The notes beneath the pieces are model-generated. The model had not been told where the DNA came from, made no database searches, and was given only the letters and a program-made list of their open reading frames with translations. Source: Photobacterium profundum (GTDB lineage: Bacteria > Pseudomonadota > Gammaproteobacteria > Enterobacterales > Vibrionaceae). From it: a stretch of 64,000 nucleotides of DNA. How positions within the stretch are numbered: position 1 is the stretch's first letter; each line of letters opens with the position of its first letter. The position numbers were made by a program, and so were the translations under genes. Shown one piece after another: positions 42,586 through 51,600 of this stretch. Where the stretch lies: assembly GCF_003026285.1 (NCBI RefSeq), contig NZ_PYOD01000021.1, positions 1 through 64,000 on the forward strand. The letters run 5' to 3'.

Positions 42586-45210
42586 CTAATCTTGAGGGGT
42601 CAGCTTGATGATTAATGCCTCTTTCAATGCTTGTTGATGCTCTTCCGTTAACGGACTACCGTGCTCATTGACCAAAATAAAGAAATCTTCTGCTCGTTCA
42701 CCAATGGTGGTGATTTTAGCGGCTTGCAGGCTGACTTTTTGTTTGGCAAAAACGGCACCAATTCGAGCAAGCAAACCAGGCGTGTCTAATGCAATAAGCT
42801 CCATTGTTGTTTTTTTCCCCGTTTTAGTTGGCAAAAAATCGACTTGGGTTTTAACGTTAAAGTGCATTAATTTACGTGGTGCGCGTTTATTTTTACGCTC
42901 TGATTTCATTTTTGTCAGTGCGTTAACAAGTGCACGTCGAATCGTATTGTGGCGATTTTCTGGTATGGCTTGTCCGCTTGGATCCAGCACCATAAATGTA
43001 TCAAGCGTGTAACCGTCTTTACTGTTCATGATTTGGGCATCGTGAACACTGAGGTTTTTCTTATCCAGTTCTGATACCACAATTGCAAATAATTTGGCTT
43101 TGTCTTTATTATAAACAAAAACCTCCGTCCCCCCTCTTGTCGCTTTTTTACTCAACAGTATGAGAGGTTTATCATGATCATGCGTGAGTAGCGCTTCGGC
43201 ATGCCAGGCTAATTGCTTGTGTGTATGACGCAAGAAATAATCAGCTTTAAAACGTTGCCATAGCACTTCTATTTCACGAGGTGCAAAGCCTTTTCCGCGC
43301 AAAATAGCAGAAGATAGCTGTTGGTTGTGGCGGATACGGTCACGTACATCAGGGGTATTTTCTAATCCACGGCGTAACGCTTTTTGTGTTGAGTAATAGA
43401 GCTCTGCGAGCAGAGTGCGCTTCCAGCTATTCCATAACTCTTGGTTTGTTGCGCAAATATCAGCCACGGTTAGGCAAACCAAATAATCGAGGCGTTCTTC
43501 ATCACGCACTTCTTTGGCAAATTCAGCGACAACCTCTGGGTCATAGATGTCTCGACGCTGAGCGGTGACTGACATCAGCAGGTGCTTTTGAACCAACCAA
43601 GCGATGAGGTTAGCTTCTGGGCGTGATAAACCGTGCTGAATACAGAACTTATGCGCTTCGACTGCGCCAAGCTCTGAGTGATCCCCACCACGGCCTTTGG
43701 CTATATCATGGAAAATACCCGCAATGGTGAGTAACTCCTTTTTGATGATCCTAGGATAGACTTCACAGCAAATAGGGTGACGCTCTCGATTTTCTGGATC
43801 ATTAAATTTATTGAGATTCTTGATAAGGCGAACGCTGTGTTCATCGACCGTGTATACATGGAACAAATCAAATTGCATCTGACCTACAATCTGACTCCAT
43901 TGAGGTAAATATGCCGATAAAACGCCATGACGGTGCATTAAGCGAAATGCTTTTTGTAAAGTATTTGGCTGACGAACCAATTCCATGAATTTTTCACGGG
44001 CCTCGGGAATATCAACTAAAAATACGTTTAAACGTCGTCGAGCTGTACGTAGTTGGCGAAGTGTCGGAGCCGCTATACCGTCAATGTCACCGTTTTGTGC
44101 TATGTGCAAAAACATATCAAGGATCGTTTCCGGGCGGGCTTGGAATAATGCCGGTTTTGTTGCTTCAATTAAATGCCCGCGAATTTGAAAGTCATCACTA
44201 AGCTGTATTGTTTCAACTGTTTTGTCGTTATCGAGAATTGCTTGATCAAACAATTGAAGTAACATTTTATTGAGTTCAAGTACGCGACGTAATGTGCGAT
44301 AAAACTCTTTCATCATCATTTCGACACCGCGATTGCCTTCTCCGGTGTAGCCTAAATTCTCAGCAACGGATGGTTGGTGTGAAAAAGTGAGGCGGTTATC
44401 GTAGCGGCGTAACTCAATGTGTAAGGCAAAACGAATGCGCCATAGTGAATCTTGGCATTCAACTAATTCACGGTATTCCGCATCAGTTAAAAAGCCAAAT
44501 CGACTCATTTCTAACAAGCTGGTTGCCCCAAAATGACGGCGTGCAACCCAGCTTAAAGTATGAATATCTCGTAATCCGCCAGGGCTTGATTTGATATCAG
44601 GTTCTAGATTATATGTGGTGTCGTGATAACGAGCATGGCGTGTTTTTTGTTCTTCTAATTTAGCCCGATAAAAGTCTTCACTCGGCCAAAAGTTACCTGC
44701 ATTGATACGTTCTTGTAGGCACTGAAATACATCGTTACTGCCACAGAGTATGCGTGCCTCGGTTAGGTTCGTAGCAACCGTTAAATCATCGCTGCCAATT
44801 TCAATACAGTCATCGATAGTCCGTACACTATGGCCGATCTCTAAACGCAGATCCCATAAGAAGGTTAAAAATTCACTGACGATTTTTCCTGTTTCATCGC
44901 TCAGTGGTTGAGCGCTTAAGATTAGAATATCGACATCTGATAATGGATGTAACTCACCCCGACCATACCCACCTACAGCGACTAATGCGATATTCGGATA
45001 TTGATTTACGCCATAATGTTCCCACAGACGAATTAGTAATTTATCAATAAAAGTCGAGCGGGACAGTACCAAATCGGTTACTGGACGATGCTGGATAAAT
45101 TGTTGTTTTTGCTGTTCAGCAAATTGTTCAAGCGCGTTACGCAAGTTTTCTTGGGTAATAGCTTCAACAGGAAGTGTTTGAGGGTTAGTTATCGTAGAGG
45201 TGTTAATCAT
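42586..45210 (-). CDS. glnD: Bifunctional uridylyltransferase/uridylyl-removing enzyme
   Basis: GlnD, 874 residues, senses glutamine and uridylylates or deuridylylates PII proteins, which sets glutamine synthetase activity and NtrBC signalling. The nucleotidyltransferase motif is GGYGRGELHPLSDVDILIL (about 80-98). The HD hydrolase motif is IFHDIAKGRGGDHSELG (about 500). Two ACT domains lie at the C-terminus (FAIVVSELDKKNLSVHDAQIM and ELIALDTPGLLARIGAVFAKQKVSLQAAKITTIGERAEDFFIL). The length equals that of E. coli GlnD (about 890). The start context is weak (GGACCGCGATG). It lies downstream of map, as in E. coli. Confidence 0.96.
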   Translation of the reverse strand: MINTSTITNPQTLPVEAITQENLRNALEQFAEQQKQQFIQHRPVTDLVLSRSTFIDKLLIRLWEHYGVNQYPNIALVAVGGYGRGELHPLSDVDILILSAQPLSDETGKIVSEFLTFLWDLRLEIGHSVRTIDDCIEIGSDDLTVATNLTEARILCGSNDVFQCLQERINAGNFWPSEDFYRAKLEEQKTRHARYHDTTYNLEPDIKSSPGGLRDIHTLSWVARRHFGATSLLEMSRFGFLTDAEYRELVECQDSLWRIRFALHIELRRYDNRLTFSHQPSVAENLGYTGEGNRGVEMMMKEFYRTLRRVLELNKMLLQLFDQAILDNDKTVETIQLSDDFQIRGHLIEATKPALFQARPETILDMFLHIAQNGDIDGIAAPTLRQLRTARRRLNVFLVDIPEAREKFMELVRQPNTLQKAFRLMHRHGVLSAYLPQWSQIVGQMQFDLFHVYTVDEHSVRLIKNLNKFNDPENRERHPICCEVYPRIIKKELLTIAGIFHDIAKGRGGDHSELGAVEAHKFCIQHGLSRPEANLIAWLVQKHLLMSVTAQRRDIYDPEVVAEFAKEVRDEERLDYLVCLTVADICATNQELWNSWKRTLLAELYYSTQKALRRGLENTPDVRDRIRHNQQLSSAILRGKGFAPREIEVLWQRFKADYFLRHTHKQLAWHAEALLTHDHDKPLILLSKKATRGGTEVFVYNKDKAKLFAIVVSELDKKNLSVHDAQIMNSKDGYTLDTFMVLDPSGQAIPENRHNTIRRALVNALTKMKSERKNKRAPRKLMHFNVKTQVDFLPTKTGKKTTMELIALDTPGLLARIGAVFAKQKVSLQAAKITTIGERAEDFFILVNEHGSPLTEEHQQALKEALIIKLTPQD

Positions 45211-45336
45211 CGCGGTCCATGCCCTGTGATGTAGTGCTTAGTCTTACTATAACTGGATCATAATAAATGGGTAGTGGTTATCGATAGATTGCTAACGGTT
45301 GGGGGAGAGTGTTAAGGGGGGAGTTCGTACTAAGGA

Positions 45337-45362
45337 AAAGTCGGCACATGGCCGACTTTTTC
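45337..45362. terminator. Terminator downstream of map
   Basis: AAAAGTCGGC - ACAT - GGCCGACTTTTT, with A and T runs on both sides, 5 bp after the map stop on the minus strand. It separates map from glnD transcription. Confidence 0.82.
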
Positions 45363-45366
45363 AATA

Positions 45367-46194
45367 TTATGCTTTGATGATACGAGGTAGTGTTTCATCT
45401 TTTCGTAATGTAAGCACTTCACAACCAGTTTCAGTGACCAGTAGTGTATGTTCCCACTGTGCTGATTTTTTGCCATCAACAGTATATACAGTCCAACCAT
45501 CATTATCGTCAGATACACAGCCAAATTTACCAGCATTGATCATCGGTTCGATAGTAAAACACATACCTGCTTTTAACACCGTACGGTCGTTGTTTTTGTA
45601 ATGAACAACCTGAGGCTCTTCATGAAACTCGTTACCAATACCATGCCCACAGTAATCTTTAACAATAGAGAAGCGGCTGTTACCCGTTTTAATGAATTTC
45701 TGAATCGCAGTACCAATTTCACCTAGTTTAGTGCCAGGTTTTACCTTCTTGATTGCAAGGTAAAGGCTTTCTTGTGCAACACGGCATAGGCGTTTGTCAT
45801 CCAGTGAAACTTCACCGATCTCAAACATCTTAGAGGTATCACCGTGGTAGCCATCTTTAATAACAGTAATGTCGATATTAAGGATGTCGCCATCTTTTAA
45901 TACTGCTGGTTTGTTGTAAGAGCCATTAACGTCTTCATCTTTTTCAGCGGGAATGCCGTGGCAAACAACGTGATTTATAGATGTACAAACCGATTTAGGG
46001 AAACCGTGATAGTTGAGTGGCGCAGGAATTGCGTTCTGCTCTTTTGTGATGAAATCGTGACAGATTCGATCTATCTCTTCTGTCGTTACGCCCGCTTTTA
46101 CATGGGGTTCAATCATCTCTAGCACATCAGCAGCCAAACGGCCGGCTACGCGCATTTTTTCTATTTCATCAGCCGTTTTGATCTTAATGCTCAT
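45367..46194 (-). CDS. map: Methionine aminopeptidase (type Ia)
   Basis: Map, 275 residues, removes the initiator methionine from nascent proteins. All five metal ligands are visible: the two Asp in NIDITVIKDGYHGDTSKMFEIG, His in GHGIGNEFHEEPQVVHY, Glu in CFTIEPMINAG and Glu in SAQWEHTLLVTETG. There is no N-terminal zinc extension, so it is type Ia as in E. coli. It diverges from rpsB across 324 bp, the standard arrangement in gammaproteobacteria, and is followed by glnD. Confidence 0.97.
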   Translation of the reverse strand: MSIKIKTADEIEKMRVAGRLAADVLEMIEPHVKAGVTTEEIDRICHDFITKEQNAIPAPLNYHGFPKSVCTSINHVVCHGIPAEKDEDVNGSYNKPAVLKDGDILNIDITVIKDGYHGDTSKMFEIGEVSLDDKRLCRVAQESLYLAIKKVKPGTKLGEIGTAIQKFIKTGNSRFSIVKDYCGHGIGNEFHEEPQVVHYKNNDRTVLKAGMCFTIEPMINAGKFGCVSDDNDGWTVYTVDGKKSAQWEHTLLVTETGCEVLTLRKDETLPRIIKA

Positions 46195-46316
46195 ACAATA
46201 TTCTCTATATTTTACTGTTTGCTATTAATCATATGTTAACAGTGAGGAGGGGCGATGGAAACCAAGTTTAGATACATCAACTAAACTTAGTCTGGATTAT
46301 TGCTATAAAGATATGG

Positions 46317-46322
46317 TATAAA
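46317..46322 (+). promoter_or_regulatory. Probable rpsB promoter (-10 with GC-rich discriminator)
   Basis: TATAAA, preceded by TATGG and followed by ACGCGCCG. A G/C-rich discriminator after the -10 is typical of ribosomal-protein and rRNA promoters under stringent control. The -35 is not obvious; TGGATT at 46293-46298 would give an 18-bp spacer. The predicted start near 46329 gives a leader of about 190 nt. Confidence 0.6.
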
Positions 46323-46328
46323 ACGCGC

Positions 46329-46518
46329 CGTAATTAGCTAATTTGGTTTCGACTCTATTAGTTAAATTACACACACTTTTATTAATCACTCACACATATC
46401 GACACATGCTCCGGGGTGCCCGCCATTTTTAATAAGCCCATTATGGACTTAGGTAAAATGGATAGAGGGTCGGTAGGATGGGATATGTGGACGCCTAACC
46501 CCATAGAGGAATTATTCA
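46329..46518 (+). promoter_or_regulatory. rpsB mRNA leader (S2 autoregulatory type)
   Basis: A 190-nt untranslated leader containing GC-rich pairable blocks (GCTCCGGGGTGCCCGCC, AAGCCCATTATGGACTTAGG, GGTCGGTAGGATGGG, GGACGCCTAACCCC) just before the AGAGGA ribosome-binding site. In gammaproteobacteria the rpsB 5' leader is a conserved structured element through which S2 represses rpsB-tsf. Position and composition support that role here. I have not folded it. Confidence 0.6.
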
Positions 46519-47247
46519 ATGGCAACTGTATCAATGCGCGACATGCTTAAGGCTGGTGTACACTTTGGTCACCAAACTCGTTACTGGAACCCAAAAATGA
46601 AGCCATTCATTTTCGGTGCTCGTAACAAGGTACACATCATCAACCTTGAGAAAACTGTACCAATGTTCAACGAAGCACTAGCTGAAATCAACAAGATTGC
46701 AGCTCGTAAAGGTAAGGTGCTTTTCGTTGGTACTAAGCGTGCAGCCAGCGAATCTATCAAAGAATCAGCTATCAACTGTGATCAGTACTACGTAAACAAC
46801 CGTTGGTTGGGTGGTATGCTGACTAACTGGAAAACTGTTCGTCAGTCAATCAAACGTCTGAAAGAGCTAGAAATTCAGTCAGCTGATGGTACGTTCGAAA
46901 AGCTAACTAAGAAAGAAGCGCTAATGCGTACTCGTGAAATGGAGAAACTTGAAAAGTCTCTAGGTGGTATCAAGAACATGGGCGGTCTTCCTGACGCAAT
47001 GTTCGTAATTGATGCTGATCACGAACACATCGCTATTAAAGAAGCTAACAACCTGGGTATCCCTGTATTCTCTGTTGTAGATACTAACTCAAACCCAGAC
47101 GGCGTTGACTTCGTTATCCCTGGTAACGATGATGCAATCCGTTCAATTCAGCTTTACACTGGTGCTGTAGCACAAACTGTAACTGAAGCTCGTAACCAAG
47201 ATATCGTTGTTCAAGCTGAACAAGATGGTTTCGTAGCAGAAGCTTAA
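46519..47247 (+). CDS. rpsB: 30S ribosomal protein S2
   Basis: S2, 242 residues, is assembled late into the 30S subunit between the head and the body. It is conserved throughout: MATVSMRDMLKAGVHFGHQTRYWNPKMKPFIFGARNKVHIINLEKT at the N-terminus and GLPDAMFVIDADHEHIAIKEANNLGIPVFSVVDTNSNPDGVDFVIPGNDDAIRSI in the C-terminal half. Codon use is strongly biased (CGT, GGT, AAC), as expected for a highly expressed gene. A GAGGAATTATTC site precedes the ATG. The tsf gene follows after an intergenic terminator. Confidence 0.98.
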   Translation: MATVSMRDMLKAGVHFGHQTRYWNPKMKPFIFGARNKVHIINLEKTVPMFNEALAEINKIAARKGKVLFVGTKRAASESIKESAINCDQYYVNNRWLGGMLTNWKTVRQSIKRLKELEIQSADGTFEKLTKKEALMRTREMEKLEKSLGGIKNMGGLPDAMFVIDADHEHIAIKEANNLGIPVFSVVDTNSNPDGVDFVIPGNDDAIRSIQLYTGAVAQTVTEARNQDIVVQAEQDGFVAEA

Positions 47248-47300
47248 TAGCCGCTCTTTTGAGTTTCTTAGCTTACCTAATGTAAACTAAGAATGGTTAA

Positions 47301-47329
47301 CAGGGGCCCATTTCGGCCCCTGATTTTTA
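47301..47329 (+). terminator. Terminator/attenuator between rpsB and tsf
   Basis: CAGGGGCC - CATTTC - GGCCCCTG followed by ATTTTTAT. The two genes are normally one operon, so partial termination here would give more S2 message than EF-Ts message. Confidence 0.85.
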
Positions 47330-47358
47330 TATCAAGAATTCAAACCGAGGATATGACA

Positions 47359-48204
47359 ATGGCAACAGTTACAGCTGCCCTAGTTAAAGAACTGCGTGAG
47401 CGTACAGCTGCAGGCATGATGGATTGTAAAAAAGCACTTGTTGAAGCAGATGGCGACATCGAGCTAGCAATTGATAACATGCGTAAGAGCGGTGCTGCTA
47501 AGGCTGCTAAAAAGTCAGGTAACATCGCAGCTGAAGGCACAATTATCATCAAAGAAGTTGATGGCGTTGCTGCAATTCTAGAAGTTAACTGTCAAACAGA
47601 TTTCGTTGCTAAAGATGCTAGCTTCCTTGCGTTTGCTAATGAAGTAGCAGATGCAGCTCTTGCAGGTCGTGTTGAAGTTGCTGAACTTCAAACTACTTTC
47701 GAAGAGAAGCGTATTGCTCTAGTAACTAAAATCGGTGAAAACATCAGCATTCGTCGTGTTGAGTTCATCGAAGGCGCACAAATTGGTTCTTACCGTCACG
47801 GCGACCGTATTGGTGTTGTTGTTGCATCTGATGCAGACCAAGAAACAGTTAAGCAAGTAGCTATGCATGTTGCTGCATCTAAGCCTGAGTTCGTAACTCC
47901 TGAAGATGTACCTGCAGAAGTTGTTGCTAAAGAAAAGCAAATCCAGATCGATATCGCTATCCAATCTGGTAAGCCAGCTGAAATCGCAGAGAAAATGGTT
48001 GTTGGCCGCATGAAGAAATTCACCGGCGAAGTTTCTCTAACTGGTCAAGCATTCATCATGGACCCAGCACAAACTGTTGGTCAAATGTTGAAAGCTAAAG
48101 GTGCTACAGTAACAAACTTCATCCGTTTTGAAGTTGGTGAAGGCATCGAGAAAGCACAAGAAATGAGCTTCGCAGAAGAAGTTGCAGCTGTTCAGAAGGG
48201 TTAA
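47359..48204 (+). CDS. tsf: Elongation factor Ts
   Basis: EF-Ts, 281 residues, exchanges GDP for GTP on EF-Tu. The N-terminal UBA-like domain (VTAALVKELRERTAAGMMDCKKALVEADGDIELAIDNMRKSG) and the core (AAILEVNCQTDFVAKD) are typical. ATG 47359 is chosen, with GAGG 8 bp upstream and the usual MATVTA N-terminus. ATG 47353 (MTMATV) is an alternative, and upstream in-frame codons from 47293 lie within the intergenic terminator. It has strong codon bias like rpsB. A terminator follows. Confidence 0.97.
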   Translation: MATVTAALVKELRERTAAGMMDCKKALVEADGDIELAIDNMRKSGAAKAAKKSGNIAAEGTIIIKEVDGVAAILEVNCQTDFVAKDASFLAFANEVADAALAGRVEVAELQTTFEEKRIALVTKIGENISIRRVEFIEGAQIGSYRHGDRIGVVVASDADQETVKQVAMHVAASKPEFVTPEDVPAEVVAKEKQIQIDIAIQSGKPAEIAEKMVVGRMKKFTGEVSLTGQAFIMDPAQTVGQMLKAKGATVTNFIRFEVGEGIEKAQEMSFAEEVAAVQKG

Positions 48205-48227
48205 TCCTTTACAGCAAAAAGAACTCT

Positions 48228-48258
48228 AAAGACCGTAGCCAAGGCTGCGGTCTTTTTA
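48228..48258 (+). terminator. Terminator after tsf
   Basis: AAAGACCGTAGCC - AA - GGCTGCGGTCTTTTT, 23 bp after the tsf stop and upstream of pyrH. Confidence 0.92.
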
Positions 48259-48303
48259 CAACTCCATATCTCTTTAGTTTAGTTAGCCTGGAAGGTAATA
48301 CTT

Positions 48304-49026
48304 ATGACCACAAACCCTAAACCAATTTATCAACGAATTTTACTTAAACTAAGTGGTGAAGCACTACAGGGATCAGAAGGTTTCGGTATTGATGCAAAAG
48401 TTCTTGACCGTATGGCACAAGAAGTTAAGGAACTCGTTGAACTGGGTGTACAGGTTGGCCTTGTTATCGGTGGCGGTAATTTGTTCCGTGGCGCTGGTTT
48501 AGCTGAAGCGGGTATGAATCGAGTTGTGGGCGACCACATGGGTATGCTAGCAACTGTAATGAATGGTTTGGCAATGCGAGATTCATTACACCGTGCCTAT
48601 GTGAACGCTCGAGTGATGTCTGCAATTCCACTAAATGGTGTATGTGACAGTTACAACTGGGCTGAAGCTATTAGCCAACTTCGCCAAGGTCGCGTTGTGA
48701 TCTTCGCTGCTGGTACTGGTAATCCGTTCTTTACTACTGATTCAGCAGCATGCCTTCGTGGCATCGAAATTGAAGCTGACGTAGTATTGAAAGCAACGAA
48801 AGTTGACGGAGTTTACACTGATGATCCAGTTAAAAACCCAGATGCAGTTCTTTGTGATAAGCTTGGTTTCCAAGATGTTCTTGAAAAAGAGCTTAAAGTG
48901 ATGGACTTAGCTGCATTTACGCTTGCTCGTGACCATAAAATGCCAATTCGTGTTTTTAACATGACTAAACCTGGCTCTCTTCGTCGCGTAGTAATGGGTG
49001 AGCAAGAAGGCACTTTGATCTCTTAA
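48304..49026 (+). CDS. pyrH: UMP kinase
   Basis: PyrH, 240 residues, phosphorylates UMP to UDP and is a hexameric amino-acid-kinase-family enzyme. It has ILLKLSGEALQG at the N-terminus (phosphate binding), GLVIGGGNLFRGAGLAEAGMNRVVGDHMGMLATVMNGLAMRD (UMP binding) and ADVVLKATKVDGVYTDDP near residue 160-177. The length and order (tsf-pyrH-frr) match E. coli. It is preceded by a GGAAGGTAATACTT site. Confidence 0.97.
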   Translation: MTTNPKPIYQRILLKLSGEALQGSEGFGIDAKVLDRMAQEVKELVELGVQVGLVIGGGNLFRGAGLAEAGMNRVVGDHMGMLATVMNGLAMRDSLHRAYVNARVMSAIPLNGVCDSYNWAEAISQLRQGRVVIFAAGTGNPFFTTDSAACLRGIEIEADVVLKATKVDGVYTDDPVKNPDAVLCDKLGFQDVLEKELKVMDLAAFTLARDHKMPIRVFNMTKPGSLRRVVMGEQEGTLIS

Positions 49027-49169
49027 TAGTTAATGTGAAAGTATGAGCCTTCACGTTGGTGAAGCTTTAAAACATGTTGGCTATAAAAACGACTAATTCA
49101 GGATGGGGGCTTTTGAGGCCTCCGCCGTGACTAAATAACCTGACCATTATCAAGCAGGGGTACTAAATC

Positions 49170-49727
49170 GTGATTAATGAAATTCAAAATGATGCGCAAG
49201 AGCGTATGGGAAAAAGCGTTGACGCGCTAAAAAACCAACTTGTTAAGATCCGTACTGGTCGTGCGCATCCAAGTCTACTTGATACCATTTACGTAGAATA
49301 CTACGGTGCGAATACACCACTTAAGCAGCTTGCAAATGTTGTTGCTGAAGACTCACGTACGTTGGCGATTACGGTTTTTGACCGAGAGCTAACGCCAAAA
49401 ATCGAAAAAGCTATCATGATGTCAGATCTGGGGTTAAACCCAATGTCTGCAGGTACCGTAATTCGTGTACCATTGCCTCCGTTAACGGAAGAGCGTCGTC
49501 GTGATCTTGTGAAGATTGTACGTAAAGAAGCAGAGCAAGGCCGTGTGGCTATTCGTAACATCCGTCGTGATGCGAATGCAGATTTAAAAGCATTGCTAAA
49601 AGACAAAGAAATATCTGAAGATGATGATCGTCGTGCACAAGATGAAATTCAGAAATTGACAGATATTGCTGTTAAGAATATTGAAGCTGTTCTTGAAGTT
49701 AAAGAAAAAGAGCTAATGGAAGTTTAA
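49170..49727 (+). CDS. frr: Ribosome recycling factor
   Basis: RRF, 185 residues, splits post-termination ribosomes together with EF-G. The three-helix bundle and hinge segments are plain: QERMGKSVDALKNQLVKIRTGRAHPSLLDTIYVEYYG, IEKAIMMSDLGLNPMSAGTVIRVPLPPLTEERRRDLVKIV and GRVAIRNIRRDANADLKALLKDKEISEDDDRRAQDEIQKLTD. Translation starts at GTG 49170 with AGGGG upstream. The 143-bp gap after pyrH contains small hairpins (CTTCAC-GTTG-GTGAAG near 49052) but no clear terminator. Confidence 0.97.
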   Translation: MINEIQNDAQERMGKSVDALKNQLVKIRTGRAHPSLLDTIYVEYYGANTPLKQLANVVAEDSRTLAITVFDRELTPKIEKAIMMSDLGLNPMSAGTVIRVPLPPLTEERRRDLVKIVRKEAEQGRVAIRNIRRDANADLKALLKDKEISEDDDRRAQDEIQKLTDIAVKNIEAVLEVKEKELMEV

Positions 49728-49771
49728 GGCACTTGTCTTTTCAATATAATTTAGCTTTATGATATTTGAAG

Positions 49772-49802
49772 CGCTGTGCGTACAGCACAGCGTTTTTTTT
49801 TG
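49772..49802 (+). terminator. Terminator between frr and uppS
   Basis: CGCTGTGC - GTACA - GCACAGCG followed by nine Ts, ending only 11 bp before the uppS start codon. Either uppS depends on read-through or it has a promoter inside or upstream of this hairpin. Confidence 0.9.
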
Positions 49803-49812
49803 AGGGAGAAAC

Positions 49813-50577
49813 ATGGCAGAGCGTACTATCGAAACTGAACTTTCTGCTGAATGTTTACCGAAGCATGTTGCCGTCATTATGGATGGGAATGGTCGGTGGG
49901 CGAAGGCAAAAGGAAAGGCTCGAGTATTTGGCCATAAGGCTGGCGTTGAAGCCGTGCGTAAAAGTGTCTCGACGGCTAACCGTCTTGGCGTTAAGGTTTT
50001 GACATTGTTTGCTTTTAGTAGCGAAAACTGGCGTCGCCCTGAAGACGAAGTTTCATTATTGATGGAACTGTTTATGACTGTACTGACTCGTGAAGTTAAA
50101 CGTCTTCATAAAAACAATATCCAGTTACGTATTATCGGTGACAAAAGTGGCTTTAGTGAGCGACTTCAACGAAAAATAGCAACCTCGGAAGCGTTAACGG
50201 CTAACAATACTGGTTTAGTCTTGAATATTGCAGCCAATTACGGTGGGCAATGGGATATCTTGCAAGCAACGAAAAAATTGGCCGTTCAAATTGCTGAACA
50301 AGGTTTAACTGCTTCAGATATCACTGAGGATATGTTGTCTGCAGGCATGTCGACTGCTGATTTACCAGATGTGGATTTAATGATCCGTACGAGTGGTGAA
50401 TGCCGTATTAGTAATTTCATGTTGTGGCAGGCAGCTTATGCCGAATTATACTTTACAGAGCAGCACTGGCCTGATTTTGATGAAGAAAGCTTTGCTAACG
50501 CTATAGCATGGTATATTAACCGCGAACGCCGCTTTGGTTGTACGGGTGAACAGATTAAAGCTTTAATACAAGAATAA
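49813..50577 (+). CDS. uppS: Undecaprenyl diphosphate synthase
   Basis: UppS (IspU), 254 residues, is a cis-prenyltransferase that extends farnesyl diphosphate to C55 undecaprenyl diphosphate, the carrier for cell-wall and O-antigen units. The active-site P-loop is HVAVIMDGNGRWAKAKGK (about 18-35, with Asp in MDGNGRWA). Other motifs are LTLFAFSSENWRRPEDEV and DLMIRTSGECRISNFMLWQAAYAELYFT, the latter containing the conserved R-SGE-R-SNF-LWQ pattern. A GAGGGAGAAAC site precedes the ATG. Confidence 0.97.
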   Translation: MAERTIETELSAECLPKHVAVIMDGNGRWAKAKGKARVFGHKAGVEAVRKSVSTANRLGVKVLTLFAFSSENWRRPEDEVSLLMELFMTVLTREVKRLHKNNIQLRIIGDKSGFSERLQRKIATSEALTANNTGLVLNIAANYGGQWDILQATKKLAVQIAEQGLTASDITEDMLSAGMSTADLPDVDLMIRTSGECRISNFMLWQAAYAELYFTEQHWPDFDEESFANAIAWYINRERRFGCTGEQIKALIQE

Positions 50578-50689
50578 ATATTATTCAAATGATGCGTTTT
50601 TAATAAAACGCATTGATTATTATCATGAAAATATAATCGTGATGTTCTATCTGAATAATGAAAATAAATAACAAACGAGAGGACGCCGC

Positions 50690-51538
50690 TTGTTAAAGCA
50701 ACGAATTATTACTGCACTAATCCTCGCGCCTTTAGTGATTGCTGGGATATTTTTACTACCATTTTCTTTTTTCGTCGTTGCTCTTGCCGCGATTACGTTG
50801 ATTGGTTTCTGGGAATGGACACAGTTTGTTGATGCTAAATCGCGAATTGTGGCTATGATCGTACCTGTGATGACCCTAGGCTTAAGCTTAGTAGTAATAC
50901 CTTCCGATGTAACTGCATTATCAACACTGACCGAATCACACCATGGCATATTGTTTGTTGGTGGAATTTGGTGGTTAATTGCATCTACTTTAGCAATAAC
51001 ATACCCATCCAGCGTAAAACTTTGGTCTACATCTTCTTCGCTAAAATACTTCTTTGGGTTACTTACGCTCATCCCATTTTTTTGGAGTATCTTAATGCTC
51101 CGAGCTGTTAACTATGTAGAGAATCCATACCATGGTGCAAAACTCGTGTTATTGGTTTGCTTTCTGGTGTGGTCAGCAGACACTGGCGCGTACTTCTCTG
51201 GTAAACGTTTTGGTAAAACTAAAATGGCACCTGCGGTTAGCCCGAATAAAACTATCGAAGGTTTAGTCGGCGGGGCATTGTTAGCGATCCTTATCACATG
51301 GGGTGGAGCTACTTTGATGGATATTCCATTTACGAGCTTAAGCAATCTTTTCATCATTGCTATTATTACAGTGATTGCATCTGTTTTGGGTGATTTGGTT
51401 GAAAGTATGTTCAAGCGTGTTTCCGGCATCAAAGATAGCGGTAATATTTTACCTGGTCACGGTGGTATCCTTGACCGTATTGACAGTTTAACGGCTGCCC
51501 TTCCTGTTTTTGCGTTACTGTACCTTTGGGTACTGTAA
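50690..51538 (+). CDS. cdsA: Phosphatidate cytidylyltransferase
   Basis: CdsA, 282 residues, makes CDP-diacylglycerol from phosphatidic acid and CTP, the branch point for all phospholipids. It is a multi-pass inner-membrane protein with about eight helices. The C-terminal family signature KRVSGIKDSGNILPGHGGILDRIDS is intact, and SADTGAYFSGKRFGKTKMAP is also conserved. The start is TTG 50690, preceded by AGAGGA. The resulting MLKQRIITALILAPLVIAGIFLLP matches the E. coli N-terminus (MLKYRLISAFVLIPVV), which supports this unusual start. Confidence 0.95.
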   Translation: MLKQRIITALILAPLVIAGIFLLPFSFFVVALAAITLIGFWEWTQFVDAKSRIVAMIVPVMTLGLSLVVIPSDVTALSTLTESHHGILFVGGIWWLIASTLAITYPSSVKLWSTSSSLKYFFGLLTLIPFFWSILMLRAVNYVENPYHGAKLVLLVCFLVWSADTGAYFSGKRFGKTKMAPAVSPNKTIEGLVGGALLAILITWGGATLMDIPFTSLSNLFIIAIITVIASVLGDLVESMFKRVSGIKDSGNILPGHGGILDRIDSLTAALPVFALLYLWVL

Positions 51539-51600
51539 GCAACATCATATAGCGGGCAGCGATTCTTAAGCTGCCCTTCATAGCTGAATTAAGTGATTTT

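Noticed and set aside
45299..45601. 100-codon open frame overlapping the end of map on the plus strand
   Set aside because: It spans the map terminator and is antisense to conserved map codons; no start signal.
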